From positions 3,783,501-3,847,500 of the forward strand of contig NZ_CP050440.1 of assembly GCF_011769525.1 (NCBI RefSeq): a stretch of DNA of 64,000 bases. Reading direction: 5' to 3'. Positions 26,733 through 37,114 of this stretch are shown here, piece by piece. Each line of letters begins with the position of its first letter. Position 1 is the first letter of the stretch. A program made the translations under genes and the position numbers. This DNA comes from Tolypothrix sp. PCC 7910. GTDB lineage: Bacteria > Cyanobacteriota > Cyanobacteriia > Cyanobacteriales > Nostocaceae. The notes beneath the pieces were generated by a model. That model worked only from the letters and a program-made list of their open reading frames with translations, searched no databases and was not told the origin of the DNA.

Positions 26733-27642
26733 AGATGCATAATAGAGTTTCTACCCTGAAAATAGGGTTTAGAGTAAAAAGATCATTATGTATTTTTTTG
26801 TATTACAAATTACATGATCATTGGTGCTGATGATTGAGACCATTTTTCTCAATCCTCACTACAGAGAATTCCCCTGCTACCCCCTGCAGCCGATACGTAG
26901 CTTTAATTTTGGAGAATTAGTATTCATAGCAGCAGGTTAACTCTACACTTTTATCTTTGACAGAATTTTTCTACAAGCTATCCCTACTTGCGTTTTCATA
27001 CACAGGTTAAATCGAGTGCTATATTAAGCGAATTTTGGCAAAGCTAATCAAAAAATCAATTATCAAAGTTAGCTGGCTAATATAGATTTCACTAAAAGCT
27101 TACCTATTCTTAAACTTATAACCTTAGAGTTAAGCAAAGATAGTAATAAATAGTTACAGAAATAACTCAGTAGTACTTTTGCTGTCATATATAAAACTGT
27201 GAGAAAACAGCAGCTATAAAAAGTCAAGCTCAATTTCGTACATTAACAATATGTATAAATTTTTATATTCTATCAATACTGCTGAATGAACTTCAAGGAT
27301 TAATTTTTAGTCTTCTCTACAATGATTCTATTTAGTTTTATCTATATTCTGAATTGGTTAAGCAAATAGATTACTTGCAAGATGTATAAATTTAGCTAAC
27401 CAAAAAGCACTAATATTAAAGTTGAACGGGAAATACAAAGTATATCAATAGAAATAACTATCTAAACAATCATTTATTGTAATAGGTTCTTGATTTTATT
27501 TTGAAATTATCACACATATAACTCATTAAAAATAATGAATTAGGTTGCCCAAAAATTAAATTACTGCTTGGTTACCAACGCTCAAAATTATGTTGGCTAG
27601 GTTTCTATCAAGCACTCTTACTGTAGCAAAACCACCTTCTGA
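26733..27642. other. Long AT-rich intergenic region
   Basis: 910 bp without a credible ORF on either strand. It is strongly AT-rich except for a CCCCTGCTACCCCCTGCAGCC patch near 26871-26891, whose CCTGCTAC part faces GTAGC and AGCAGCAGG further on. It must hold the promoter of the Crp-family gene at 27643. No tRNA or riboswitch pattern was recognised. Confidence 0.5.
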
Positions 27643-28251
27643 ATGTATACTAAAATTTCTGCCCCAGACTCTGCTTTTACATCTCATAATTCCACTATCA
27701 ATGAACAGTTAACCCAAAAGCTCTTTACTCGTCGGCAAGTTATTCCTCCACGTAATGAGGTTCTGTGGCGCATAGAACGTGGAGCCGTTCGGACTTTAAC
27801 TTGGAGTGAAGACGGAACATTTATCACTTTGGGTTATTGGGGACCAGGTGATATAGTTGGTTATCCTTTGTCTAAAGTTAAACCATACCAAATAGAATCT
27901 TTAACGAGTGTTGAACTAAGTGTAGTACCGCCTCATGTTTGGTATCAAGATATTGATGCTTTATTATCCCATATTCAACAAGCAGAAGAACTATTAAGCA
28001 TAGTACATCGTAAACCAATGTCACTGCGCTTGTGGCAATTTTTAGTATGGCTAAGTGAAAAATTTGGTTGTGATGTAGAACAAGGTAAACTGCTTGATAT
28101 TAATGTGACCCATCAAGAAATTGCAGAAGTTCTAAATACAACAAGAGTAACTGTAACACGACTTCTACAACAATTTGAAGAAGAAGGAAAACTTTTGCGC
28201 CATAAGCGTCAAATCATTCTGCGATCGACGAATAAATTTATGGGAGAATAA
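27643..28251 (+). CDS. Crp/Fnr-family regulator upstream of porin
   Basis: A 202-aa regulator. The N-terminal beta barrel is short and lacks the cAMP-binding signature. It includes VLWRIERGAVRTLTW and LGYWGPGDIVGYPLS. The C-terminal winged helix has VTHQEIAEVLNTTRVTVTRL. The recognition helix is like that of the DevH-like protein at 2438, but the two share little else. It lies 109 bp upstream of an SLH porin gene in the same direction and may control it (inference from position). Confidence 0.85.
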   Translation: MYTKISAPDSAFTSHNSTINEQLTQKLFTRRQVIPPRNEVLWRIERGAVRTLTWSEDGTFITLGYWGPGDIVGYPLSKVKPYQIESLTSVELSVVPPHVWYQDIDALLSHIQQAEELLSIVHRKPMSLRLWQFLVWLSEKFGCDVEQGKLLDINVTHQEIAEVLNTTRVTVTRLLQQFEEEGKLLRHKRQIILRSTNKFMGE

Positions 28252-28360
28252 GGTAAAATAATTTTGCTTGGTTTGATAAAATCAATGCTGAATTAATTAA
28301 GTAAATTCCCTAGTTATAAAAATTTTAGGGAGCTTTACTAGGAGCTAATTAGTTTTAGGT

Positions 28361-29989
28361 GTGAGTACAAGTAAAACAATGACAAAAGCATTCTGGAGTC
28401 TTTTAAAGATTAGTCCATTGGTTATGGCTGCTACATTTGTAGCTGCTAACAGTACCTTGGCTGCTGAAATTAATGAACCTGTAAATGGTGTTGCTCAGAT
28501 CTCCCAAGAGTCCAACAGCATGGGCCAAGTGACATCAGTTTCACAGTTTTCTGATGTACAGCCTACAGATTGGGCATTCCAAGCTTTACAATCCCTCGTT
28601 GAGCGCTATGGCTGTATTGCAGGTTATCCTAACGGCACTTATCGTGGTAACCGTGCTTTGACTCGTTATGAATTCGCTGCAGGTTTGAACGCTTGTTTAG
28701 ATCGGGTGAATGAGTTGATTGCTACAGCTACGGCTGACTTGGTAACTAAGCAAGACTTAGCTACTTTACAGCGCTTACAAGAAGAATTTTCTGCTGAATT
28801 AGCTACCTTACGTGGTCGTGTTGATTCTTTAGAAGCCCGGACTGCTGAACTAGAAGCTAATCAATTCTCCACTACTACCAAGTTGCAAGGGGAAGCAATT
28901 TTCAACGTTTCTCAAGCTTTTGGTGACAGACAAGCAGTTCGGACTGGTTCTCCAACTACAGACTTAAATTCCAATACTGTATTCTCAGATCGGGTTCGTT
29001 TAAGCTTACTTAGCAGTTTTACAGGAAAAGACCAGTTGCAAATCCGGTTACAAGGTCGCAACACTATCTCTAATACAGGTGTAACTGGTACCAACATGAG
29101 CCGTTTGGGTTTCGATGGTAATGAAAACAACAACGTTGCTATCGATAAAATCAACTATGCTTTTAACTTTAGCGACGCAGTACGTGTAAAAATAGACGCT
29201 ACTGGTGCTGAGTTAAATGAGAACGTTAATACCTTTAACCCTGACTTTGCGAGTTCTGGTAGAGGCGCTCTATCCCGCTACGGAAGATTTAGTCCTATTT
29301 ATCGTCAAGCTGCTGATGGTGCTGGTATAACTGTCAACGTTAATCCCAATGGTCCTTTGACCTTCAGCGCAGCTTACCTGTCTCAAACTCAAGGTGCAAT
29401 TTCTGCTAGTAATCCAGGTGATAACAGTGGATTATTTAATGGGAATAGCACTTTTTTTGGTCAGTTAGCTTTCAAGCCTAACAAAGCTTTCAATGTTGGA
29501 TTGAGCTACGCTCGTACTTATCAAAATACTCCTAATCTCTTCCAAGGAACAGGCAGTATCACTGCTAATAATCCTTTTGTCGGTACACCACGTACTGAAG
29601 CTAATCATTACGGTATCCAAGCTACCTTCCAAGCTAGTCCTCAGTTAGCATTAAGTGGTTGGGCTGGTTATACTACAGCCGATACTGTAACAGGCCCCAG
29701 CAGAAGCGCAGATATTTGGTACTGGGCTGCTTCTTTGGGTGTGAGAGATTTTGGTGCTAAAGGTAATGTTCTAGGTGTGATTTTTGGTCAACCACCTAAA
29801 GTAACTGGTGGTAGTGGTGGTGTTGCTTCAGAATCTGGTACCTCTTATCATTTAGAGGGCTTATATAAAGTGAAGGTTTCTGATAATATTCAAGTAACCC
29901 CTGGTTTATTGGTGATCTTCAATCCAGAAAACAACAACAATAACAGCAACATATATGTAGGTACGCTCCGTACTACCTTTACTTTCTAA
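28361..29989 (+). CDS. SLH-domain outer-membrane porin (iron-uptake porin family)
   Basis: Outer-membrane channel of 542 aa (GTG start; ATG at 28379 is an alternative). Signal peptide to about residue 34 (STLAA). One S-layer homology domain at about 65-120 (SDVQPTDWAFQALQSLVERY, RYEFAAGLNACLDR) binds the cell wall. A short coiled coil follows (about 130-165), then an OprB-like beta barrel to the C-terminal phenylalanine TTFTF. This domain order is that of the main cyanobacterial porins, reported as iron or small-solute channels. The CsaB-like gene at 17282 may make its cell-wall ligand. Confidence 0.9.
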   Translation: MSTSKTMTKAFWSLLKISPLVMAATFVAANSTLAAEINEPVNGVAQISQESNSMGQVTSVSQFSDVQPTDWAFQALQSLVERYGCIAGYPNGTYRGNRALTRYEFAAGLNACLDRVNELIATATADLVTKQDLATLQRLQEEFSAELATLRGRVDSLEARTAELEANQFSTTTKLQGEAIFNVSQAFGDRQAVRTGSPTTDLNSNTVFSDRVRLSLLSSFTGKDQLQIRLQGRNTISNTGVTGTNMSRLGFDGNENNNVAIDKINYAFNFSDAVRVKIDATGAELNENVNTFNPDFASSGRGALSRYGRFSPIYRQAADGAGITVNVNPNGPLTFSAAYLSQTQGAISASNPGDNSGLFNGNSTFFGQLAFKPNKAFNVGLSYARTYQNTPNLFQGTGSITANNPFVGTPRTEANHYGIQATFQASPQLALSGWAGYTTADTVTGPSRSADIWYWAASLGVRDFGAKGNVLGVIFGQPPKVTGGSGGVASESGTSYHLEGLYKVKVSDNIQVTPGLLVIFNPENNNNNSNIYVGTLRTTFTF

Positions 29990-30019
29990 CATTAATAATT
30001 GCTTAGTAAGTAAGTTTTT

Positions 30020-30155
30020 GGATGGGCATGATGCCCATCCAAACTCAAGGGTGAAAAATTGTGGTGAGGATTAGAAGCAAGACAGTTTCAGCCTAAAAGA
30101 GGCATTAAATTATTAAAAGAAAATATATCCCGCCTTTAGAGGGGATATATTTTGT
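30020..30155 (+). terminator. Two hairpins after the porin gene
   Basis: First, the palindrome GGATGGGC-ATGAT-GCCCATCC (30020-30040) without a T-run. Second, AAATATATCCC (30121-30131) with GGGGATATATTTT (30141-30153), which makes a good terminator. A strong porin transcript would be expected to need these. Confidence 0.6.
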
Positions 30156-30231
30156 CGACTAGACAACTTGCTAATCATTCCTTGATTCGCAGATGATTTC
30201 CAGACGGATTCCAAAATCCCAAATTCTTTGA

Positions 30232-30501
30232 CTAGATAGGCTTAATATCCTGTTGATTAGACATATCGGTTGGCGGGCGATCGCTACTCCAAGCCCACCA
30301 TGCATAACCACAATGACAATTATAAAATTCCTGCCATTTGCGGCGATGGTCTTCTGTCATCACAGGCGATCGCCGATTTAGCCACACTTGTAATGCTTCT
30401 CGGCTACTAGAGTTACAATTTGGACAGCAAAATTGATGAGCGTGAATTGCTTTATTCGTCCATTCAGGAGGGGTGGGGGCGAAAGCTTCCATGTAGTTCA
30501 A
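30232..30501 (-). CDS. Small zinc-ribbon-like protein
   Basis: 89 aa. Two cysteine pairs, FCCPNCNSSSREA and YNCHCGYAWWAW, could bind one zinc ion. The middle has basic NRRSP and EDHRRKW. It starts MNYMEAFAPTPPEW; the second ATG is also possible. It looks like a conserved cyanobacterial small protein, but I do not know its function. It is not in an operon. Confidence 0.65.
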   Translation of the reverse strand: MNYMEAFAPTPPEWTNKAIHAHQFCCPNCNSSSREALQVWLNRRSPVMTEDHRRKWQEFYNCHCGYAWWAWSSDRPPTDMSNQQDIKPI

Positions 30502-30746
30502 ATCTGATTTTTAATGGTTATCCAAAACTTTGAGGTTTTGAACTTCTGTACCAACGGGTACCATATAATCCCGCTACACTACACACTTACTTGATTTATA
30601 ACTCTGATAACTGTGTTTGTTCTTTTGACAAATAACAATGTGCAGAGGGTCTCATGTGATTAGCCATTACACATCAAAGGTTAGCATGAAAAGTTAATTT
30701 TTTGCATAATTGAATACTATGCTTATTCTGGCTAATTATTAAATTT

Positions 30747-31352
30747 ATGGAGCCAACCGCGGAAATTCGCCGCCTGTTAGATGTAATGCCTGCTTCTGCA
30801 CGAATGCTGACAAAAATTATCAGCAAACCGCAACAGGCAAAGGTAATTGATGCTTCCTTTCCATTTCCTTGGAATCAAGAGCGGCCAATATATATTAATT
30901 TTGATTTATGGTTTCGCTTGGGGAAATCACAACGAGATTTGTTGTTGTTGCAAACAGTTAGCTGGCTAACGGGGGTGAAGTGGTTTAAACCCAGTATTTA
31001 TCAAGGTGTACTTGTCGCAGGGCTTTTAGGTGGGCTAGTAGAATCAACACAATCAGATGTTGTAGGTGTTGCGATCGCAGTGGGATTAAGTGCGATCGCT
31101 GGTTTTCGGATTTGGCGAACGAACCAATCTCCAGAGTTAGAGTTAAATGCTGATGCAGCTGCAATTCGCATTGCTGGGCGACGAGGTTACTCAGAAGCAG
31201 AAGCTGCAGCGCATTTGTTATCTGCAATTGAGATAGTAGCTCAAATTGAGGGGCGTTCTGGCTTAAGTTTTAACGAATTGATTCGTTGCCAAAACTTACG
31301 GGCGATCGCAGGTTTATCATCTGTGAGTTTACCAAAAAGTTATATACAGTAA
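30747..31352 (+). CDS. DUF3318 membrane protein
   Basis: 201 aa, matching the cyanobacterial DUF3318 family: EIRRLLDVMPASARM at the start, PIYINFDLWFRL, a central hydrophobic hairpin (about residues 88-122: GVLVAGLLGGLVES, GVAIAVGLSAIAGF), then the ELNADAAAIRIAGRRGYSE helix region. The last part recalls an M48-like helix with ELxADAxA but there is no HExxH. Function unknown. Confidence 0.82.
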   Translation: MEPTAEIRRLLDVMPASARMLTKIISKPQQAKVIDASFPFPWNQERPIYINFDLWFRLGKSQRDLLLLQTVSWLTGVKWFKPSIYQGVLVAGLLGGLVESTQSDVVGVAIAVGLSAIAGFRIWRTNQSPELELNADAAAIRIAGRRGYSEAEAAAHLLSAIEIVAQIEGRSGLSFNELIRCQNLRAIAGLSSVSLPKSYIQ

Positions 31353-31431
31353 GCTGTACGCATTTACCCTGCACATTGTTGCATTAAAGTGATCCAGAGT
31401 TTAATATTACCAATGCCCAATGCCCAATGCC

Positions 31432-32685
31432 CTATTTAACATCAGTGACTCGCCAGCTAAGTTTCAAGTTAACCCAGAAATTCCAAATAGTAGCAACTGC
31501 GATCGCAATTAAGTTTGCAATGTAGCGGTTAGGCAGGATGAAGTTAAATACTAGATTCAAAATCAGTACATTTAACACTAGTCCAGCTAAGCAAATTACA
31601 TTAAATTTCAAAAAGCGCTTCAAACGTTGTCGCCATTCTTGCTGCTTCATAGAAACATCAGCGAATGTCCAGGCATCATTCCACAAAAAATTGTTGAAAA
31701 TTGCAATTTCTCCTGCAATGATTTTGCTACGAGTCAGGGGTAAGGCTAAGGTTGTAGGATCACTAAGCAAATAAAGCATTGCCATATCTACAAAAACCCC
31801 ACTTAACCCTACCAACCCAAAGCGCAAAAATCGACCAATTGGGAAACCCATATTTTGACTAAATTTGCTAACTTTTCCTAAACGCCCTGTGGAAAGGCGC
31901 AATTTGAGTAGGTGGTGTAAATAATCGACATATTGCTTCCATGTCACTTTGCTTTCGCCTTCTTTGCGTTCACAGAACACATAGCCTACTTCAGCAATTT
32001 CACGAACACTTCCCCGCCCAATTACCTCTAACAGAATTTTATATCCTACTGGGTTGAGCGTTACTCCGGCGATCGCATTTCGACGCACCATAAAATAACC
32101 ACTCATGGGATCGGAAACTCTTCCCAATACACTTGGTAAGATAATTAATCCTAAAACTTGAGCGCCACGAGATAAGACACGCCTCACAATACTCCAACTA
32201 CTGACACCGCCTCCGTCTACATGACGGCTAGCTAGCGCCAAATCTGCACCCTGCTCAATCTCAGTTACTAATTGCGTTAATACCTCAGGTGGATGCTGTA
32301 AATCTCCGTCAATTACCCCGAGTATATGCCCTCTTGCCGCCTGCCAACCACGAATTACTGCTGAGGATAAACCTCGTTCCTGTTGTCGTCGCATTACCCG
32401 CAACTGTGGGTAATCTCCCATCAGGGATTGCGCTACTTCCCAAGTACGATCTGGACTATCGTCATCTACTACAATCAGTTCATAGCGTCCAGGAATGCAC
32501 TCATCCAGTACTTGACTCAAGATTTTGACAACATTGTTGATATTGTCGCGCTCTTTGTAAGTAGGAATTACTAAAGAAAGAAGAATGGCTTCGCCATCTA
32601 TATCTGTAATATTAGAAGGTAATTCAGAGATTTGTAATTTACCAGTTGGTACTGATAATAATGGATAATCTTGGCTTTGAGGCAT
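31432..32685 (-). CDS. GT2 glycosyltransferase with C-terminal GtrA domain
   Basis: 417 aa. Residues 35-260 are a dolichol-phosphate-mannose-synthase-like GT-A domain (LVIPTYKERDNI, ELIVVDDDSPDRT, GVIDGDLQHPPE as the DxD). Residues about 290-410 are a GtrA-like unit of four transmembrane helices (FLRFGLVGLSGVFVDM, NFLWNDAWTF). It likely loads a sugar onto polyprenyl phosphate at the plasma membrane and helps flip it. The GT39-like gene that starts about 200 bp away on the opposite strand could use the product. Confidence 0.9.
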   Translation of the reverse strand: MPQSQDYPLLSVPTGKLQISELPSNITDIDGEAILLSLVIPTYKERDNINNVVKILSQVLDECIPGRYELIVVDDDSPDRTWEVAQSLMGDYPQLRVMRRQQERGLSSAVIRGWQAARGHILGVIDGDLQHPPEVLTQLVTEIEQGADLALASRHVDGGGVSSWSIVRRVLSRGAQVLGLIILPSVLGRVSDPMSGYFMVRRNAIAGVTLNPVGYKILLEVIGRGSVREIAEVGYVFCERKEGESKVTWKQYVDYLHHLLKLRLSTGRLGKVSKFSQNMGFPIGRFLRFGLVGLSGVFVDMAMLYLLSDPTTLALPLTRSKIIAGEIAIFNNFLWNDAWTFADVSMKQQEWRQRLKRFLKFNVICLAGLVLNVLILNLVFNFILPNRYIANLIAIAVATIWNFWVNLKLSWRVTDVK

Positions 32686-32888
32686 GAGAGCAAAATCCAG
32701 TTAGTGCAAGAGAATATTAAAAGCAGAGCATCTTGGCATTAATTCAATTGTATTCCTCATCTATAGCGCTGGGAATATTGATTCCTCATCTTTTCTAAAA
32801 AAAGTTGTATTCTTTACTAATTTCGGTAAATATCCCCAAGTTGAAGGTGATAGCAAATGTTATTTTTATAAAAAATAAACATAATATT

Positions 32889-34850
32889 ATGCTTGTTACT
32901 TTACCTATAATATTTTGGGTAATCATATTTAATATCTCTATTAAATATTATGGAAGTTGGCGTAAATCATTTATGTCAACTTCTATTATTTGGGGCGTTG
33001 TTCTTACCTTTATTAGTGAAGTTTTAAGTCAGCTTCATATACTTAATTTTTTATATGTATTAATAACATGGTCATTATTAAATTCTTTAGCATTAATATG
33101 CCAATATTTATTTCTAATTAAAAATCCAAATTATATAAATTTAAATACTGCAATCTCTGGAAAAATAAAAAAATATATTAAAATAGAACCTGTCAACAAA
33201 ATATTGTTGTCTAGTATATTTTTCATTATCGCTACTGTTGGTTTAATTGCTATTATTGCGCCCCCAAATAATTGGGATTCAATGGACTATCATATGACTC
33301 GTGTTGTACATTGGATGCAAAATAATAGTTTTGAACATTATCCCACCAGTTACACACCACAACTATATCAAAACCCTTGGTCAGAGTTTGTAATTCTGCA
33401 TTTTCAAATCTTGAGCGGTGCTGATTACTATGCTAACTTGGTTCAATGGTTTAGTATGCTTGGCTGCACGATAGGAGCCTCATTAATTGCACAACAACTA
33501 AGCACAGACTTACGAGGCCAGGTTTTTGCTGCTGTTATTAGTGCCACTATTCCTATGGGTATATTGCAAGCATCAAGCACTCAAAATGATTATGTTTTGT
33601 CATTTTGGCTAGTTGGTCTTGCTTATTATATTTTGCTTTCGGTACAAAAAAGAGCAAGAACTAGCTGGACTAATTTATGTTTAGTTGGAAGTACTGTAGG
33701 ATTAGCAATCTTAACTAAAGGAACAGCTTATTTTTATGTACTTCCATTTTTAATCTGGGTAGGTTTATCTGAAATAAAATATTTACGTTTTAAAGTATGG
33801 CAGTCTGGAATAATAGTAGGTAGTCTAGCTTTATGTTTAAACTTTCCTCATTATTTACGTAATTACAATTTATTTGGCTCGCCGTTAGGAGAACCTAGTA
33901 CATATAAAAACGAAATATTGGGTATTAATGTACTAATTTCTAACATATTAAGAAATTTAGCTTTGCACTTAGGAACACCTATCGGTTTATGGAATGGCAT
34001 AATAAATAAAATAATTCAAATATTACATATCTTTTTGGGCATAGATGTTAATGATACACGTATCACTTTTTCTAAAACATTTTTTGTTCCCGGAGGTTGG
34101 TCAACTCTAGGCTTTCCTGGAAACGAGAACAGTGCTGGTAATTTATTACATTTATTCCTAATATTATTCTGTATATCTATTTATATTTTAAAAAAAAGAA
34201 AGAAAACAAATAATTATATATTGAGTTATTTACTGACGGTAGTAAGTACATTTTTATTATTTTGTTATTTAGTCAAATGGCAAGCATGGAATAGCCGTCT
34301 GCACCTACCATTTTTTGTATTATTATCTCCTTTTTTGGGTGTAATCTTATCCCAAATCAAAAAGCAGAAGATAGCATTATCTTTAGCAATTATTTTATTA
34401 ATATCATCATTTTCTTGGCTATTTTTTAATAGATATAGACCTATCGTTGATAGCCATAATATTTTTCAGACTAACCGAATTGAGCAATATTTTAGCAATA
34501 GACCCTACCTCAAAGACCCTTATGTTGGAGTAGTTAATTTCTTACAGTCAAAAGGCTGCTCAAATATTGGTTTGTCATTAGGTAACGATCCCTGGGAATA
34601 TCCTTACTGGGAAATTTGGCAGACAAAGAGAATAGCAGTAAATATGCAACATGTTAATGTTACTAATATTTCTGCTCAACTAAGTAACCAATATCCCTAT
34701 AAAAATTTTATACCTTGTGCAATTATTACTATGGAAACAAAAAGAAGCAAACAGGAAAAATCTCCAGAGATGACTATCAAAGGCAGAACTTATATTCGAG
34801 TAGGTGATTTCCCTCCAGTAGGGATTTTTTTCTCCAAATATGAGCATTGA
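32889..34850 (+). CDS. GT39/ArnT-like membrane glycosyltransferase, AT-rich
   Basis: Polytopic membrane protein of about 653 aa (ATG 32889; the frame is open from a TTG at 32805). It has at least ten hydrophobic segments and a soluble tail. The first loop has PPNNWDSMDYHMTRVVHWMQ, with the acidic residue pattern of GT-C enzymes that take sugar from a polyprenyl carrier. It is strikingly richer in A and T than its neighbours (runs of ATA, AAA and TTT codons), which suggests transfer or relaxed selection. It is divergent from the GT2-GtrA gene, its possible donor-supplying partner. Acceptor unknown. Confidence 0.75.
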   Translation: MLVTLPIIFWVIIFNISIKYYGSWRKSFMSTSIIWGVVLTFISEVLSQLHILNFLYVLITWSLLNSLALICQYLFLIKNPNYINLNTAISGKIKKYIKIEPVNKILLSSIFFIIATVGLIAIIAPPNNWDSMDYHMTRVVHWMQNNSFEHYPTSYTPQLYQNPWSEFVILHFQILSGADYYANLVQWFSMLGCTIGASLIAQQLSTDLRGQVFAAVISATIPMGILQASSTQNDYVLSFWLVGLAYYILLSVQKRARTSWTNLCLVGSTVGLAILTKGTAYFYVLPFLIWVGLSEIKYLRFKVWQSGIIVGSLALCLNFPHYLRNYNLFGSPLGEPSTYKNEILGINVLISNILRNLALHLGTPIGLWNGIINKIIQILHIFLGIDVNDTRITFSKTFFVPGGWSTLGFPGNENSAGNLLHLFLILFCISIYILKKRKKTNNYILSYLLTVVSTFLLFCYLVKWQAWNSRLHLPFFVLLSPFLGVILSQIKKQKIALSLAIILLISSFSWLFFNRYRPIVDSHNIFQTNRIEQYFSNRPYLKDPYVGVVNFLQSKGCSNIGLSLGNDPWEYPYWEIWQTKRIAVNMQHVNVTNISAQLSNQYPYKNFIPCAIITMETKRSKQEKSPEMTIKGRTYIRVGDFPPVGIFFSKYEH

Positions 34851-34925
34851 AATAATTTAATCGCAAGTATTAAGATTTTACTGACAAAATTAATAAAGAA
34901 GTTTCCTAATACTTTCGAGATTAAT

Positions 34926-36059
34926 GTGGTAATAACTACTTTTCCAGCTATTCTCGACCGTGCCCTAAGGGGAGATGATATATCTCCCTCAGAGGGAGTG
35001 GTATTGTTAAAACAAAGAGATCCAGAAGCGATCGCAGCTATTCACAACACGGCCGATCAAATCCGCCATATGCAAGCGGGTGATACAATCACTTACGTAA
35101 TTAACCGCAATATTAACTTTACTAACATTTGCGAGCAGCACTGTAGTTTTTGTGCATTTCGGCGGGATGATGGTGATGATGGTGCTTACTGGTTAGATTG
35201 GACACAAATTTTGGAAAAAGCTACAGATGGGGTGCAGCGAGGTGCAACGGAAATCTGTATGCAGGGAGGGTTAAACCCACAAGCCAAAATCAACGGTAAA
35301 TCTCTGCCTTATTATCTCAAGTTGGTGTCAACCATCAAGCAGGAATTTCCCCATATCCACTTGCACGCTTTCTCACCTCAAGAAGTGCAATTTATCGCCA
35401 GAGTGGATGGGCTCAATTATGCTGATGTGATTGCGGCTTTGCGTGATGCTGGTGTCGGCTCAATGCCAGGAACCGCTGCTGAGGTGCTAGATGATGAAGT
35501 ACGGAGAGTACTTTGTCCAGAGAAGATTAATACGGCTACTTGGCTAGAAATTGTGAGTACAGCGCATCAATTAGGCTTGCACACTACCAGCACTATGCTT
35601 TCTGGGCATATCGAAACTGTAGAACAGCAAATAGGACATTTAGAGAAATTGCGATCGCTCCAACAAACTGCGATTAAAAATGGCTATCCTGCCAAAATCA
35701 CAGAGTTTATTTTATTACCTTTTGTTGGGCAAGAAGCACCCAAACCTCTACGCCGCCGTGTAGGACGAGATCAACCAATTCTGGAAGATGCGTTGCTATT
35801 GGGTGCTGTGGCGCGGATTTTCCTAGGAAATTGGATTCCTAACCATCAACCGAGTTGGGTAAAGCTGGGGTTATCTGGTGCAATGTCAGCCTTAGTTTCC
35901 GGTTGCAACGATATTGGCGGCACATTGATGGAAGAACACATTACCACAATGGCGGGTGCGGTAGGTGGTACCTGTATGGAAGTAGAAACATTACAAACAG
36001 CGATCGCTTCTTTAGGACGACCTTGCCAACAAAGAGATACTTTGTATCAGCCAGTATGA
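34926..36059 (+). CDS. cofH: FO synthase subunit 2 (CofH)
   Basis: Radical-SAM enzyme, 377 aa, that with CofG makes 7,8-didemethyl-8-hydroxy-5-deazariboflavin, used by cyanobacteria as a photolyase antenna. The cluster motif is [10 protein letters not shown] (CxxxCxxC). MQGGLNP, FSPQEV and the C-terminal [16 protein letters not shown] are family marks. GTG start. No cofG is nearby. Length is normal for a separate CofH. Confidence 0.92.
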   Translation: MVITTFPAILDRALRGDDISPSEGVVLLKQRDPEAIAAIHNTADQIRHMQAGDTITYVINRNINFTNICEQHCSFCAFRRDDGDDGAYWLDWTQILEKATDGVQRGATEICMQGGLNPQAKINGKSLPYYLKLVSTIKQEFPHIHLHAFSPQEVQFIARVDGLNYADVIAALRDAGVGSMPGTAAEVLDDEVRRVLCPEKINTATWLEIVSTAHQLGLHTTSTMLSGHIETVEQQIGHLEKLRSLQQTAIKNGYPAKITEFILLPFVGQEAPKPLRRRVGRDQPILEDALLLGAVARIFLGNWIPNHQPSWVKLGLSGAMSALVSGCNDIGGTLMEEHITTMAGAVGGTCMEVETLQTAIASLGRPCQQRDTLYQPV

Positions 36060-36288
36060 ATCAGGACTTAGGCAACTGCTTGACATATTCGAGTCATTTG
36101 GCATTTGACACGGGAGGGCTTTGGCTCAAAAAATATGACACAGAACTGTATTCCTATAGGTGATGAAGTCCAAGAAAAATTTTATTTTTGATACTTCATC
36201 CTTTAGCCTTCATCCTTGCTCATGATCCCCAAGATACCAATCCAAGATAGTATTGACGTTGATTTATGAGTTGTTTTACTTAATGCTT

Positions 36289-36684
36289 ATGAAGCGCTAT
36301 TGGTCGCGTCTGCTTGCCCTGCTTTTGGTTGTAAGCATCAGCTTAATGGGCTGTTCTAGTCCTGATAGTTTAACAGGAGATTATCGTCAAGACACCTTAG
36401 CGGTAGTCGGGATTTTGAGAAATGTCCTAGAGTTATCAGAAGACTCACCAAATAAAGCAGCAGTTCAAACAGAAGCGCGTCAAAAAATAAACGATTTTTC
36501 AGCTCGTTACCAACGGTCTAACTCTGTCTCTACTTTGAGTTCTTTTACCACGATGCGAACAGCTTTAAACTCCTTAGCTGGACATTATAGCTCTTACCCA
36601 AATCGCCCCGTGCCACAAAAGCTCAAAGACCGTCTAGAACAAGAGTTTAATCAGGTAGAAGCAGCGCTGAAACGTGGTGCTTAA
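36289..36684 (+). CDS. psb27: Photosystem II assembly lipoprotein Psb27
   Basis: Lumenal lipoprotein that binds CP43 during photosystem II assembly and repair. 131 aa from ATG 36289 (ATG 36283 is also possible; the longer TTG frame from 36253 is not needed). Signal with lipobox LMGC at about residue 24. The mature part is a four-helix bundle with YRQDTLAVVGILRNVLEL and YSSYPNRPVPQKLKDRL. Its partner CP43 is encoded at 10108. Confidence 0.93.
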   Translation: MKRYWSRLLALLLVVSISLMGCSSPDSLTGDYRQDTLAVVGILRNVLELSEDSPNKAAVQTEARQKINDFSARYQRSNSVSTLSSFTTMRTALNSLAGHYSSYPNRPVPQKLKDRLEQEFNQVEAALKRGA

Positions 36685-37114
36685 CATCCTGACAAGCAGA
36701 GTCAAGAGTTTCTTATTAATTGAGACTCTTGACAGCTTTGTTAAGTTTAGTTGAATCAGGTAAATCGCTTTTGCATTTTGCAAAAATTTGCTAACACAAA
36801 ATTATTCTTAGCAGAGTTTTTCAAACAAATTTGATTTACTCGCATAACAAAATTCGGCAACTGAAATAGGGGTTTGGGAGTCTTTCACAATTAGGCTTCA
36901 AAACCCCTATTTTTTACCATAGATTTTTATCTATGCAAACCTAATATAACCCCTGAGAGTGAATGATTATTCTGCTTGTACAAGTTGCTTTGCCAAGAGT
37001 TAGAGAAAAAATTATTGAGGAAAGAATAATTTAATTTCTTTGATCAGTGACTTTACCTTTATCTTTGTCGAACTTATATAAGAAGTCTACCGTTTTTCTT
37101 TGCTACCTTGAAGT
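36685..37114. other. Intergenic region with two hairpins
   Basis: No gene. GTCAAGAGT (36701-36709) with ACTCTTGAC (36725-36733) lies just after psb27 and likely ends it. AAATAGGGGTTT (36864-36875) with AAACCCCTATTT (36901-36912) and a T-run is a second, stronger terminator-like hairpin 180 nt further on. It may mark the end of an unannotated short transcript. Confidence 0.45.

Noticed and set aside
32805-32888. TTG start for the GT39-like gene
   Set aside because: The added 28 residues lack hydrophobic or conserved pattern and no ribosome site precedes the TTG, though the chosen ATG also has none.
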